Below, in pieces: positions 53,134-62,384 of a stretch of DNA of 64,000 nt (position 1 is the first letter of the stretch; the number at the start of each line of letters is the position of its first letter). The position numbers and the translations under genes were made by a program. The DNA is from Haloarcula regularis (GTDB lineage: Archaea; Halobacteriota; Halobacteria; Halobacteriales; Haloarculaceae), in contig NZ_CP119794.1 of assembly GCF_029338315.1 (NCBI RefSeq), positions 2,728,001 through 2,792,000 on the forward strand, in the 5' to 3' direction. Under the pieces are notes generated by a model, which had not been told where the DNA came from, searched no databases, and saw only the letters and a program-made list of their open reading frames with translations.

Positions 53134-53247
53134 GGGGGTTCGCGCTCGCCGCCGGCGAGCGCTCAACCCCCGCCCAAAAACGTGGGCGAAAAAGGCGGAA
53201 TCGCCGCGCAGCAGCGATTCCGTGAACCGCCTCGCTTCGCTCGGCGG
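53134..53247. repeat. Four consecutive hairpins behind engB
   Basis: Arms: GGGGGTT...GCGCTCGCC with GGCGAGCGC...AACCCCC (53134-53171); CGCCCA with TGGGCG (53171-53188); GGAATCGC with GCGATTCC (53197-53221); CCGCC with GGCGG (53227-53247) around the CTCGCTTCGCTC core. They lie between convergent engB and aIF1 and cover most of the 238-base gap 53118-53355, which holds no gene. Terminators for both strands are one reading. Confidence 0.7.
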
Positions 53248-53355
53248 ATGCTCGCACGCACGGCGCGCTCAGTGTCGAACGCATGCCGTCGTCGCCGACC
53301 ACAATACTGTCGGCACTAGAGAATCGCTTCCGCAGAACCATCGTCGGTCAGGAGA

Positions 53356-53676
<321 letters not shown>

Positions 53677-53715
53677 TTAAACATTGTCGGGAGGCCGAAC
53701 GGTGCCAGGGGCGGT

Positions 53716-55992
53716 CTAGCGCTCGGCAACGACGCTGTCGGCCAGTTCCACCGCTTCCGCTGCGACGGCCTCGTCGACCTCGCCGGCGTACCGGGTCCGC
53801 TCGCGGAGGGCCGCCAGTCGGCGGATCCGGTCGTCCGCGTCGACGGCCTCGAGGTAGGCCCGGACCGTCTCGCCGGGGTCGCGCCGCCGCGTCCGGGACC
53901 CGAGGACGTACATCGCCCGCTGGAAAGCCACCTCGACGTCCGTCTCGGGGTCCTCCGGGCGCTGGTAGCGGAGCCACAGCTCCCGACGTACGTGGTCGAC
54001 CAGGCCGGACCGGCGGGCGCCCGCGGCCACGCCGAGCAGGGCCACCAGGCCCAGGGCCGTCTCCTCCCGGGAGGGGAGGTCCGGAATCCGGAAGCCGCCG
54101 TCGTCGTCGGCCTCGGCACCGCCGACCGGCCCCGCCTGCGTCTGGATGCCCCCTGGCGGCGTCGACGTCGTCCCGTTGGACTCGGTCGGGGTGGCCGTCT
54201 CGTTCGTCTCGGTCAGCGGCGGCGGCGTCGGCGTCTCCGTCTCCGTGAACTCGGTGTCGTTGGTCTCGCCGGTGTCGATGCCGGACTCGGCGGCGGCGCG
54301 GGCGTCCTCGAGCCGGCCCTGCTCGGCGCTCTCGCGGGGGCCGCTCGGCGTCGGGTCGAACTGGACCCACCCCTGGTCGGGGACGTACACCTCGACCCAG
54401 GCGTGGGAGTCGAGGCCGCGGACGACCCAGCGGTCCTCGTCGACCCGCTGGCCGGGCGTGTACCCGACGACGAACCGGGACGGGATTCCCTGCGTGCGCA
54501 GCATGGTCACCATGGTGGTCGCGAAGTAGACGCAGTAGCCCTCGTCCATCCCGAAGAGGAACCTGTCGGCGACGTTCCGGTCCGGCCGTCGCACGTCCAG
54601 CGAGTAGCCCTTGTTGTTCTGGAGCCACCGCTCGACGACCAGCGCCACCTCGTAGTCGTTCTCGGCGTTTGCGGTGAGGACGGCCGTCCGCTCGCCGACC
54701 CGGTCTGGCGTGCTCTCGGGCACCTGCGTGTACCGCTCGCGGACGTCGGCCGGGTAGTCGTCGCCGGCGGCCCGCAGTTGCTGGGGCGTCGCGACGAGCA
54801 CCTCGCTCTCGACGGTGTAGCGGTCCCCCGCAAACAGCGACCGGGTCGGCTGGAACCCGTCGTGGGTCGTCAACTCGACGTCGACGTCCCCGGTGTACCG
54901 GACCGGTTTCCAGGCGGCCGGCACCGTCGCGACGTCCGACTCCGCCTCGAAGGACTGGCGGAGCGTCCGGCTGTCGCCCGGCGGCCCCGAGAGTCGCCCG
55001 CCGCCGTACTCGCCTGTGTTCCCGGTCCGGACCCAGCCCTGGCCCGTGTAGCGGTCGTACGTCGCGACCCGCCAGTAGCGGGCCTCCGGGCTCTCGACGG
55101 TGAACCGCACCTCCGGCGAGAGCGTGATCGAGCCCAGCACCTCGACGGACTCGTCCGCGCTGAGGAGGCTCCCCTCCATCGTGGGCCGCTCGCCCGCCTC
55201 CGCGAACGACAGCGACTGGCCGGCTACGGAGGGGACCCGTGCCAGGACGGCGGGCAGGACGATGATGGCCGCGAGCTGTTCGAGCACGGCCCGGCGGCCG
55301 GTGTCGACGCCGTCGTCGCTGGCCACGTCGTCGCCGAACACCGGGCCGTCGACGCGCCGGCGCTCGTCGACCGAGGTCGCCGGTGCGACGGTATCGAGCG
55401 TGCCGAAGCCGATGGTCGCCACGCCCCCGACGACGCCGAGCAGCGCCGTGACGAGACCCGCGTCCGTTGTCAGGACGAGGAACCCGAGCGTGGTCGCCGA
55501 CGCCGCCGTCGCGGTGACGTACCACCGCCGGAGGGCGAAGTACCAGGTCAGGACGACCGGCGCGGGCGCGATAGAGAGCGCCCACAGTCTGACGTTCTCT
55601 ATCTGCAGCAGCGACCGCCCGGTCACGAGCGCCACCAGGTCCGCGAGCAGTGCCGAGACCGCCGGCTGGGTCGCGAGGTTCGCGATGTACCACCCGAGGC
55701 CGCCGGCGAGCAGGACGGCGCCGACGAGGACGGCCAGCGCGGGGCGGACGACCCGGGCCAGCGCCGTCCCGACTACGAGCGAGAGCGCGACGACCACCAG
55801 GAACAGCGTCGGCGAGCCGACGACGTCCGTCAGGTGAAACAGCGTCCGCAGCGGCGCGCCGAGCGCGAGCGAGACGGCGAGCAGCGCGACGGCACGTGTC
55901 CGACTCACCGGTGCCCGCTCGCCGACGCGCTCGCGAAGCGACGGACTCACCGGTGCCCGCTCGCCGACGCGCTCGCGAAGCGACGGACTCAC
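53716..55992 (-). CDS. Transglutaminase-like membrane protein (DUF3488/DUF4129 type)
   Basis: A 758-residue protein. After a repeated 14-residue N-terminus come about six helices (30-200), then an external domain with transglutaminase triad: Cys in EGYCVYFATTMVTMLR, His in DSHAWVEVYV and Asp in VQFDPTPS; a Thr/Glu linker, one helix (ALGLVALLGVAAGARRSG) and a cytoplasmic DUF4129-like domain. Together with MoxR and DUF58 genes it forms a standard operon, likely for envelope protein assembly. The GTG at 55992 overlaps the DUF58 stop as GTGA; GTGs at 55950 and 55908 are alternatives made by the duplication. Confidence 0.88.
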   Translation of the reverse strand: MSPSLRERVGERAPVSPSLRERVGERAPVSRTRAVALLAVSLALGAPLRTLFHLTDVVGSPTLFLVVVALSLVVGTALARVVRPALAVLVGAVLLAGGLGWYIANLATQPAVSALLADLVALVTGRSLLQIENVRLWALSIAPAPVVLTWYFALRRWYVTATAASATTLGFLVLTTDAGLVTALLGVVGGVATIGFGTLDTVAPATSVDERRRVDGPVFGDDVASDDGVDTGRRAVLEQLAAIIVLPAVLARVPSVAGQSLSFAEAGERPTMEGSLLSADESVEVLGSITLSPEVRFTVESPEARYWRVATYDRYTGQGWVRTGNTGEYGGGRLSGPPGDSRTLRQSFEAESDVATVPAAWKPVRYTGDVDVELTTHDGFQPTRSLFAGDRYTVESEVLVATPQQLRAAGDDYPADVRERYTQVPESTPDRVGERTAVLTANAENDYEVALVVERWLQNNKGYSLDVRRPDRNVADRFLFGMDEGYCVYFATTMVTMLRTQGIPSRFVVGYTPGQRVDEDRWVVRGLDSHAWVEVYVPDQGWVQFDPTPSGPRESAEQGRLEDARAAAESGIDTGETNDTEFTETETPTPPPLTETNETATPTESNGTTSTPPGGIQTQAGPVGGAEADDDGGFRIPDLPSREETALGLVALLGVAAGARRSGLVDHVRRELWLRYQRPEDPETDVEVAFQRAMYVLGSRTRRRDPGETVRAYLEAVDADDRIRRLAALRERTRYAGEVDEAVAAEAVELADSVVAER
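55904..55987. repeat. Tandem 42-base duplication at the transglutaminase gene start
   Basis: Two exact units (55904-55945, 55946-55987) encode SPSLRERVGERAPV twice. Each unit carries its own GTGAGT, so it multiplies possible start codons in the same frame. No homologous part is expected in the family, so the insertion is recent. Confidence 0.9.
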
Positions 55993-56963
55993 GACTGCCC
56001 CTCCCCGGCGAGTGGTGCCACCGTGTCCGTGGTCACGTCGGCGAAGGGGTGGTTCCGGCCGCCGGTGGCGACGGTGACGCCGTCCTCGTCGGCCCGGACG
56101 AGCACGTCGGCGTCGTCGGCCCGGTCGGTCTCTCCGTGGGACGTGACGGCGAGCACTTCGAGCAGGCGAGTCCGGTGACTGTCGCCGAAGCCGACCGGCA
56201 CCGACCCGCCGGGGACCGCCAGCTCGACCGCGATACCGCCGTCCAGGGCCGCCATCGCTACCGTGGCGACGGCCGCCGCCATCGCGTCGTCGGTCCCGGG
56301 GGTCGCCTCGCCGACGACGAGGATGCCGTCGTCGTTCCGGCGGTCGTCGTACTCCTTGACAAGCAGTTCGTCGCGCTTGGCGCTGGACTTCCAGTGGACG
56401 TCCCGCAGCGAATCGCCGGGGACGTACTCGCGCAGACGGTCGAACGCCTGCCGGTCCTCGGGTTCGGGCGCGAGCGTCCGGGCGAAGGCGTCCGGCCCGC
56501 CCATCCGGTAGACCGGCGGGTAGACGAGCACCTCGTCGACGACGTCGACGGTCGTCGCCCGCCGGACCAGCCCCAGGACGTCCGTCAGGACCACGTCGAC
56601 GGGGCCGATGCGGTGCTCGCCGCGGCGCTCGTAGGTCACCTCGTACGCGACGGTCGTCGGCAGCGACCGCCTGACCGTCGTCGTCCCGCCGAGTGCCTCG
56701 GGCACGGTGTCGGTCAGCCTCGCGATGCCGCTGCCCTCGACGGCGAGTTCGACGCTACGCCGGTCGCCCGGGAACCCCCGTCGCGGCGGGTCTCGCTCGA
56801 CGGTCGGCGTGCCCGCGAGGCGGACCTGGACGGCGGCCGCGACGACGGCGACGAGCAGCGGGCCGGCGACGGCGTTCAGCCCCGGTTGCCCGAACCGCAG
56901 GCCCATGACGACGGCCGCGATGGCGACGGACAGGACGCCGACGCCGCGACGGGTCGGTCTCAT
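55989..56963 (-). CDS. DUF58-domain protein
   Basis: A 324-residue protein with two N-terminal helices (10-50) and a DUF58/vWA-like domain. The family signature is complete: AFDRLREYVPGDSLRDVHWKSSAKRDELLVKEYD. It partners MoxR ATPases. ATGA overlaps with moxR upstream and a GTGA overlap with the transglutaminase gene downstream show tight translational coupling of the three. Confidence 0.9.
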   Translation of the reverse strand: MRPTRRGVGVLSVAIAAVVMGLRFGQPGLNAVAGPLLVAVVAAAVQVRLAGTPTVERDPPRRGFPGDRRSVELAVEGSGIARLTDTVPEALGGTTTVRRSLPTTVAYEVTYERRGEHRIGPVDVVLTDVLGLVRRATTVDVVDEVLVYPPVYRMGGPDAFARTLAPEPEDRQAFDRLREYVPGDSLRDVHWKSSAKRDELLVKEYDDRRNDDGILVVGEATPGTDDAMAAAVATVAMAALDGGIAVELAVPGGSVPVGFGDSHRTRLLEVLAVTSHGETDRADDADVLVRADEDGVTVATGGRNHPFADVTTDTVAPLAGEGQS

Positions 56964-57919
56964 TCGACGGCGACGGTCTCGAGCGCCTCGGCGACGAGCG
57001 CGTCGGCGGTCTGGTCGCTACTGTCGGTCTGTATCCGGTGTGGCAGCACCACGGGCGCCTCCCGCTGGACGTCGTCCGGGACGACGTAGGCGCGCCCCTC
57101 CAGCACCGCCCGCCCCTGGGCGGCCCGGAGCAACGAGAGGCTCCCGCGCGGGCTGACGCCCAGCTGGGCCCGATCGCGCGTGAACCGGGCCAGCCGGGTC
57201 GCGTACTCACGGATCGACTGCTCGACGGTCACGCCGGCGACGGTGTCGCGAGCGGCGGCGAGCGCGTCGATACTGGCCACCGGCGACAGCTCCTCGATGG
57301 GGTGGTGGCCTACCACCTTCCCGAGCATGTCCGCCTCCTCGCGCTCGCCGGGGTACCCCAGGTGCAGTTTCGTCATGAAGCGGTCGAGCTCGGCCATCGG
57401 GAGGTCGTAGGCCCGGTTCTGCTCGACGGTGTTCTGGGTCGCGATGACGGTGAACGGCTGGGGGACAGCGTGGGTCGTCCCGTCGGCGGAGACCTGTCCC
57501 TCCTCCATCGCCTCGAGCAGGGCCGACTGGGTCTTGGGCGGGGCGCGGTTTATTTCGTCGCCCAGCACGACGTTGCCGAAGATGGGACCGGGCCGGAACT
57601 CGAACTCCTGGGTCTTCTGGTTGAAGACGTTGACACCGGTCACGTCCGTCGGCAACAGGTCCGGCGTGAACTGGATGCGCTTGAACGCCCCGTCGACGGA
57701 CGCGGCGACGGCCCGGGCCAGCATCGTCTTGCCGACGCCGGGGACGTCCTCTAAGAGGACGTGGCCGCGGCCGAGCACGGCCGCGACGAGGTGTTCGATC
57801 TCGTCGTGGTGGCCGACGATGACCTTCTCGACGTTCTCGATGACGTCCGTCGCCACCCGCGTGGCGTCGGGAAGTGCGCTGTCCGACTGCTGTCCTCGTG
57901 AAGTGTCCGTGTCTGTCAT
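56960..57919 (-). CDS. moxR: MoxR-family AAA+ ATPase
   Basis: A 319-residue ATPase. Walker A GVGKTMLARA, Walker B LGDEINRAPPKTQSALLEAMEEGQVS, sensor 1 VIATQNTVEQN and arginine-finger region LDRFMTKLHLGYP are all there, followed by the C-terminal helical lid. MoxR proteins act as chaperones for vWA partners such as DUF58. It heads the three-gene operon. Confidence 0.93.
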   Translation of the reverse strand: MTDTDTSRGQQSDSALPDATRVATDVIENVEKVIVGHHDEIEHLVAAVLGRGHVLLEDVPGVGKTMLARAVAASVDGAFKRIQFTPDLLPTDVTGVNVFNQKTQEFEFRPGPIFGNVVLGDEINRAPPKTQSALLEAMEEGQVSADGTTHAVPQPFTVIATQNTVEQNRAYDLPMAELDRFMTKLHLGYPGEREEADMLGKVVGHHPIEELSPVASIDALAAARDTVAGVTVEQSIREYATRLARFTRDRAQLGVSPRGSLSLLRAAQGRAVLEGRAYVVPDDVQREAPVVLPHRIQTDSSDQTADALVAEALETVAVE

Positions 57920-58086
57920 GGGTAAGTGTCAGCCCGCGGAACGTACCGGTGGGTCGGCGGCGTGCTCACGCCCCCCAGCGACGTGTCGTTCCTGCGCATG
58001 TCGAGTGCGGGTCGGTCGTACACCCGCCTTGGGAGCGGATACAGGTAACTTTGCTGGGTGCGAACCAGCCCCACACACGACCGGGC

Positions 58087-58419
58087 TCACCACTCTTTAC
58101 AGTCCGGACAGACGAGCGCCCCGTCCTGGTGCCAGCGTCGCTCGGTGGGTTCGCCACACGCCTCGCACGTGGTCCCCTCACCAGACCACGCGTAGGTCGT
58201 CGTCGCGGGCGTGACGACTGACGCTGTCTCGTCATCCGCCTCAGCCCCCGCTACGTCGGCACCCGCCGCTGCCGGCTCCGTCCCGGCCCGGTTCCCATCT
58301 GCGGCCCCGTCGTCGGCTCCCGGCTCCTCGCTCGTCTCCGGGTCGGTCGGGCCGGTGTCCTGTTCGTCTTCGTCGTCCCCGCTTCCCAGGAAGTCGTCGA
58401 GCGATGCGTCTTCGACCAT
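58087..58419 (-). CDS. Acidic linker plus C-terminal zinc-ribbon protein (DUF7573-like)
   Basis: A 110-residue protein: short conserved start VEDASLDDFLGSG, a long disordered Asp/Glu/Ala/Pro stretch (15-75) and a C-terminal ribbon TTCEACGEPTERRWHQDGALVCPDCKEW with two Cys pairs. The start DASLDDFL is a hallmark of a haloarchaeal family. Probably nucleic-acid or protein binding; no role known. The 167 bases upstream (57920-58086) hold nothing else. Confidence 0.7.
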   Translation of the reverse strand: MVEDASLDDFLGSGDDEDEQDTGPTDPETSEEPGADDGAADGNRAGTEPAAAGADVAGAEADDETASVVTPATTTYAWSGEGTTCEACGEPTERRWHQDGALVCPDCKEW

Positions 58420-58508
58420 ACCGTCTCTCGTGGCGGCCGCGGCAAATACCTGTCCCGACGCCGAGAGCGAACAGAAGCGCAAAGTAGGGGCCCTGCCAAC
58501 GTCGACCC

Positions 58509-58724
58509 ATGCAAGGACTCCTCACGGAACTCGTCACGAGCGTCCTGGAGATGCCGGGCAAGTTCCTCACCGTCGCGCTCAACGACCCCCTGGCAGCCGT
58601 GATGTTGCTTGTCGGGGCCGTCATCACGACGCTTTCGGTCGCGGCCTTCGGCTACCTCTCGCTCGGGGCCGCCCTCTCGCTACTCACGCCGTCAGGCGGT
58701 CGACGACCGCCCCGAGCAGAGTAA
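58509..58724 (+). CDS. Single-helix membrane protein (71 residues)
   Basis: MQGLLTELVTSVLEMPGKFLTVALNDPLAAVMLLVGAVITTLSVAAFGYLSLGAALSLL, one long hydrophobic segment (about 30-58), then a short basic/Pro tail. The last 41 bases overlap the convergent Mer-like gene. The composition suggests a real haloarchaeal small membrane protein; function unknown. Confidence 0.55.
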   Translation: MQGLLTELVTSVLEMPGKFLTVALNDPLAAVMLLVGAVITTLSVAAFGYLSLGAALSLLTPSGGRRPPRAE

Positions 58725-59664
58725 TCGACGTCCCGACGTCCGGGCCGAGCGGTGACGCGTAGACGACGCTGTCGGCGTGTTCTCGCAGTTCGTCGGTCCG
58801 CCCGGCGACGTCGTCGGGCGTGCCCGCGATGCAGAACGCGTCGATCATCGCCTCGGTGACCAGGCCGAACGCCCGCTCGAACTCGCCGGCGGAGATGGCT
58901 GCGCCGATGTCGTCGGCCGTCCCGTGGTCGAGCCCGTGCCGGTCGAGCACCGGCGGGGGCGACCCCGCGGTGACGAAGGCGACGGGCGGCCGGGCGGCCT
59001 CGCGGGCGGCGGCGGCGTCCTCGGCAACCGAGACGCTGGCGTAGGCCGCCAGGTCGAACTCGCCCCGCGAATCGGGTCGCTCGTCGGCCATCGCCGCGAC
59101 CTGCTCGCGGGCCCACGCGAGGTCCTTCGGATGTGCGCCGTTGTACAGCGCCCCGTCGGCGTGTTTCGCGGCCATCCGCGTCATGTGCGGGCCCTGCGCG
59201 CCGACGTACACCGGGATGTCGTCGCCGACGTCGTAGTTCAGGCCCGCGTCGTCGGCCCGGAAGGTGCCGTCGTGGTCGACGCGCTCGCCGGCCCACAGGC
59301 GCTTAGCGATCTTGAACGTCTCCAGGACGCGCCGCAGGGCGTCGTCGTGGTCGAACCCGAGGTTCCGGATGGTCGACCTGTCGCCGGGCCCGACGCCGAA
59401 GACGGCCCGCCCCTCGCTCAGCTCCTCGAGCGTCGCCACCCGCGAGGCCAGCGTCACCGGATGCGTCTCGTAGGGGTTGGCGATGCCCGGCCCCAGCGCT
59501 ACCCCGTCGGTCCGGGCGGCCATCTGGGCCAGCGCCATGAACTGGTCGCGGTTGTTGTAGTGGTGGCTGGCGAACACCGCGTCGAAGCCCTCGGCCTCCG
59601 CCGAGACGGCGAAGTCTGCGAGCTGTGCAACTGGCTGTTCCGGCGTGAGTTCAATCGCGTACAT
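58684..59664 (-). CDS. mer: F420-dependent Mer-like oxidoreductase (LLM class)
   Basis: A 326-residue TIM-barrel flavin/F420 enzyme. Starts YAIELTPEQPVAQLADFAVSAEAEGFDAVFASHHYNNRDQFMALAQMAARTDGVALGPGIANPYETHPV, and has VFGVGPGDRSTIRNLG and PVYVGAQGPHMTRMAAKHADG, as methylene-tetrahydromethanopterin reductases (Mer) do. Haloarchaea lack methanogenesis and likely use tetrahydrofolate as carrier. The 14-base overlap with cofE couples enzyme and cofactor synthesis. Another luciferase-like oxidoreductase specificity cannot be excluded. Confidence 0.82.
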   Translation of the reverse strand: MYAIELTPEQPVAQLADFAVSAEAEGFDAVFASHHYNNRDQFMALAQMAARTDGVALGPGIANPYETHPVTLASRVATLEELSEGRAVFGVGPGDRSTIRNLGFDHDDALRRVLETFKIAKRLWAGERVDHDGTFRADDAGLNYDVGDDIPVYVGAQGPHMTRMAAKHADGALYNGAHPKDLAWAREQVAAMADERPDSRGEFDLAAYASVSVAEDAAAAREAARPPVAFVTAGSPPPVLDRHGLDHGTADDIGAAISAGEFERAFGLVTEAMIDAFCIAGTPDDVAGRTDELREHADSVVYASPLGPDVGTSITLLGAVVDRLTA

Positions 59665-60424
59665 GGGTCCACTCTCTGAGCGCCCGACGGACGATGTCGC
59701 TGTCCTCGTCCCGAAAGAGGTTGTCGCTGCCCGCGTGGTCGCCGAACTGGAAGTCCCGGACGACGGCCACGGGCGTGCCGCCGTCGCCCTCGCCGGTGAC
59801 GAGGTTGGCCGCGCCGGCGAGTTCGTCGACGACGGACTGGACCGTCGCCGCGAGTTCGCGGCCCTCGCGGTCGAACTCGCCGCGCCAGTCCCGCGAGGCG
59901 TGGATGCCGGCCCAGCCCAGCGCGACCCCGCGCTGGCCGTGCCGGAACGGGCGCCCCGACGTGTCGGTCACGACGACGGCGGGTTCGACGCCGGCGTGCC
60001 CGCGGACGCTCTCGCGGATGCGCTCGGCGCTCGCGGTGGGGGCCTCGGGCAGCAAGAGCAGGTCGGCGTCGGGCACGTTCGAGCGGTCGATGCCCGCGTT
60101 GACCGTGATGTGACCGAAGTGCGTGACCGCGAGGACGAAGGGAGCCTCGAGTAGTATCTCCTCGCTCTCCGCTAAGACCGCCTGTGCGAACCGCGGGTCC
60201 TTCTCGTCGCCGGTGACGGCCTCGATGGCCGCGGCGATGGCCCGCGCCCGGTCGCCGGCCGGGAACGACGACAGGTCGGCCTGTCGCCCCTCGGCCTTCG
60301 AGACGACGGTGCTCGCGACACAGACCACGTCGTCGTCTCGCAGGTCGACCCGTTCGGCGACGAGTCGCCCGACGTCGTCGCCGGGCGTGACCTCCGGCAG
60401 TCCCTCGACCGCGAATACCTCCAT
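59651..60424 (-). CDS. cofE: Coenzyme F420:L-glutamate ligase CofE
   Basis: A 257-residue ligase adding glutamates to F420-0. Motifs: EVFAVEGLPEVTPGDDVGRLV, DDDVVCVASTVVSKAEGR, VTHFGHITVNAGIDRSNVPDADLLLLPEAP, VVVTDTSGRPFRHGQRGVALGWAG. It uses GTP and is not an ATP-grasp enzyme. The ATG at 60424 starts MEVFAVEG as homologues do. It overlaps the start of the Mer-like gene by 14 bases. Confidence 0.94.
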   Translation of the reverse strand: MEVFAVEGLPEVTPGDDVGRLVAERVDLRDDDVVCVASTVVSKAEGRQADLSSFPAGDRARAIAAAIEAVTGDEKDPRFAQAVLAESEEILLEAPFVLAVTHFGHITVNAGIDRSNVPDADLLLLPEAPTASAERIRESVRGHAGVEPAVVVTDTSGRPFRHGQRGVALGWAGIHASRDWRGEFDREGRELAATVQSVVDELAGAANLVTGEGDGGTPVAVVRDFQFGDHAGSDNLFRDEDSDIVRRALREWTHVRD

Positions 60425-60561
60425 ACCCCCTCTGAGAGGTGCACCAGAAAAAGCCCCCTGATAGGTGCAAGCCCGGCAAGCGGTGGCAACCGTTGCTGGT
60501 TTCGCTGCCCCCGGGACGGCGTCGCCGCTCCCCCCGGTCGGGGGTAGAGCGGGGCGTCCGC

Positions 60562-61050
60562 TCAGGCCTCGTGGACCGTCACGTCCAGGTCCCCGTCGGC
60601 GATGCGGACGGTGAGCATCGTCGTCCGGTCGGCCGGCGACGCGCCCGTCGCGCTCCCGGGATTGAGCAGTCTGACGCCGTCGTGGACCGTATCGAGAACC
60701 TCGTGGGTGTGACCGGCGACGCCGACGGCGTCGGGACCGGCCTCCTCGCGGACGACGGTCGCCACGCGGCTCTCGTAGCCCCGCCGGGACCCGGTGCCGT
60801 GCGTGACGACGAACGTGACGCCGCCGAGGTCGACCGTCGCGACGTCCGGCAGGCCCATGCGTCGGTCCATGTTCCCGGCGACGGCGGTCAGCCGCGAGGC
60901 CATCGCCCTGACGTTCGCGAGCGTCCCCTCGGCGTCGAAGTCGCCGGTGTGGATGACGTGGTCGGCCGCCTCGATGCGTTCCCGGAAGGGCGCCGGAATC
61001 GTGTGGGCACGGGACGGGATGTGCGTGTCGCCGATGACTGCGACGTCCAT
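60562..61050 (-). CDS. YfcE/MJ0936-type metallophosphodiesterase
   Basis: A 162-residue calcineurin-like phosphodiesterase. All metal motifs are present: VIGDTH, HTGDFD, VAGNMD, VTHGTG and GHTHE. The small size is that of the MJ0936/YfcE type that hydrolyses phosphodiesters. I start at 61050 (MDVAVIGDTH), since the N-terminal strand begins there. It is separated from cofE by 137 bases. Confidence 0.9.
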   Translation of the reverse strand: MDVAVIGDTHIPSRAHTIPAPFRERIEAADHVIHTGDFDAEGTLANVRAMASRLTAVAGNMDRRMGLPDVATVDLGGVTFVVTHGTGSRRGYESRVATVVREEAGPDAVGVAGHTHEVLDTVHDGVRLLNPGSATGASPADRTTMLTVRIADGDLDVTVHEA

Positions 61051-61086
61051 GTGCCCCCATCGGGTGCCGGACAAAATTTTCTGTCG

Positions 61087-61398
61087 CTACTCGACGGCCT
61101 CGACCGACGGGAGGACGTCCCGCAGCTCCTCGAGCCGACCGACCAGGTGGTCGATGCCCTCGTTGATGGCGTCGACGCGCCTCTCGATGTCGTCGGCGGG
61201 GATGGCGCCCTGGGGCGTCGGCTCGACGAGTTCGTCGTCCTCGAGCATCCGTAGCGAGTACCGTACCTTGTGTTCGGGAATCCCGGTCTCCTCGGAGAGT
61301 CTGACGATGCCGATGGGTCCCTCGTCGATGACGGCCTCGAGAATCGCGAGGTCCCGGCTCTCCTTCTCGACCTGGTTGCTGAGTCGGTCCGTTCCCAT
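61087..61398 (-). CDS. Winged-helix protein with C-terminal coiled coil
   Basis: A 103-residue likely DNA-binding protein. Residues 12-68 form a winged helix (SRDLAILEAVIDEGPIGIVRLSEETGIPEHKVRYSLRMLEDDELVEPTPQGAI), then a helical stretch (70-100: DDIERRVDAINEGIDHLVGRLEELRDVL) probably dimerises. A haloarchaeal conserved family without known targets. The spacer to the phosphodiesterase gene is 36 bases, so the two may be co-transcribed. Confidence 0.75.
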   Translation of the reverse strand: MGTDRLSNQVEKESRDLAILEAVIDEGPIGIVRLSEETGIPEHKVRYSLRMLEDDELVEPTPQGAIPADDIERRVDAINEGIDHLVGRLEELRDVLPSVEAVE

Positions 61399-61480
61399 GG
61401 AGAATCGTACGCCAACGTAACGCTCGGTGTTATATAAACGCTGGCGGTTTCGCCCCCCCGCGGTGCGTGCCGTGCCGTCG

Positions 61481-62134
61481 TCACTCGTCGCCGACGGGCG
61501 TGCGTCGGAGTTCGTCCAGCTGGTCGCGCAGCCGGCTCAGCTCCGTCTCCAGCTCCTCGCGCCGGTCGATGAGCGCGCTCAGCTCCTCGGTGTTGACCGA
61601 GTAGTCGTTCTCCAGCGCGACGTCCAGGGCGTCCGTCGTCGCCGCGGCGAGGTCCGTCGAGACGCGCAGTACCTCGCTGGGGGTCCCCCGGGACTCGTAC
61701 AGCTCGACGTCGCCCGAGAGCGGCCGGTAGGTCACCATCGGCGACTCGAGTTCACGGTGGTAGGTCACCGTATAGCTGGTGTCGGTGACTGGGTTGTGGC
61801 GGTCCTCGGCCCGTTCGGTCCGCACGACGTTGAACGGGTCGGCCAGGGTCGGGTAGGTTTCTGCCAGGTCCCGCAGCTGGTCTGCGGCCGTCACGTCGAG
61901 CTGGGCCTCCACGTCGCCGAAGAACTGCCGGGAGTTCGTGAGGCTAAAGGCCACCGTGTAGAACACCGACTCGTCGCTGTCCGCGAGGTTCCGGACCCGC
62001 TCGCGGACCTCCTCGTTGCGCCCCTCGATGGTGAGGCGTTCGAGCTCGTCGAGCAGCGTCCGGACGCCCCGTTCGCGCTCCAGAAACGACTCGACGATGG
62101 CCCGCGGCATCTCCTCCCCGTCCACGTCGTCCAT
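61481..62134 (-). CDS. Conserved haloarchaeal protein with C-terminal coiled coil
   Basis: A 217-residue soluble protein. N-terminal helical region, a middle domain (DSDESVFYTVAFSLTNSRQFFGDVEAQLD...TDTSYTVTYHRELESPMVTYRPLSGDVELYE) and a C-terminal coiled coil (ELSALIDRREELETELSRLRDQLDELRRTPV). Start at 62134 (MDDVDGEEMP) is preferred; a start at 62203 would add unconserved residues. Function unknown. Confidence 0.65.
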   Translation of the reverse strand: MDDVDGEEMPRAIVESFLERERGVRTLLDELERLTIEGRNEEVRERVRNLADSDESVFYTVAFSLTNSRQFFGDVEAQLDVTAADQLRDLAETYPTLADPFNVVRTERAEDRHNPVTDTSYTVTYHRELESPMVTYRPLSGDVELYESRGTPSEVLRVSTDLAAATTDALDVALENDYSVNTEELSALIDRREELETELSRLRDQLDELRRTPVGDE

Positions 62135-62384
62135 GCGTTGCCCTTCAGGTGTGGGCACTAAACAGTTTGTCGCACCCGATCGTGCCACGGTACTCAGTGG
62201 CACAAAACATATACCACATCGCTGTAAGGGCTAACACGTCCGCTCCGCCGAGGTGGGACGGACGACTATGACAGGTCGAGGGGGCCTTTCCCCCTCGTTT
62301 TCCACGGCGCTCCGAGACCGTGTCTCGTGACGCCGCGACACCGCTCGGCGACGAGACGCCTCGCCGGCGAGTCAAATTCAGAGA

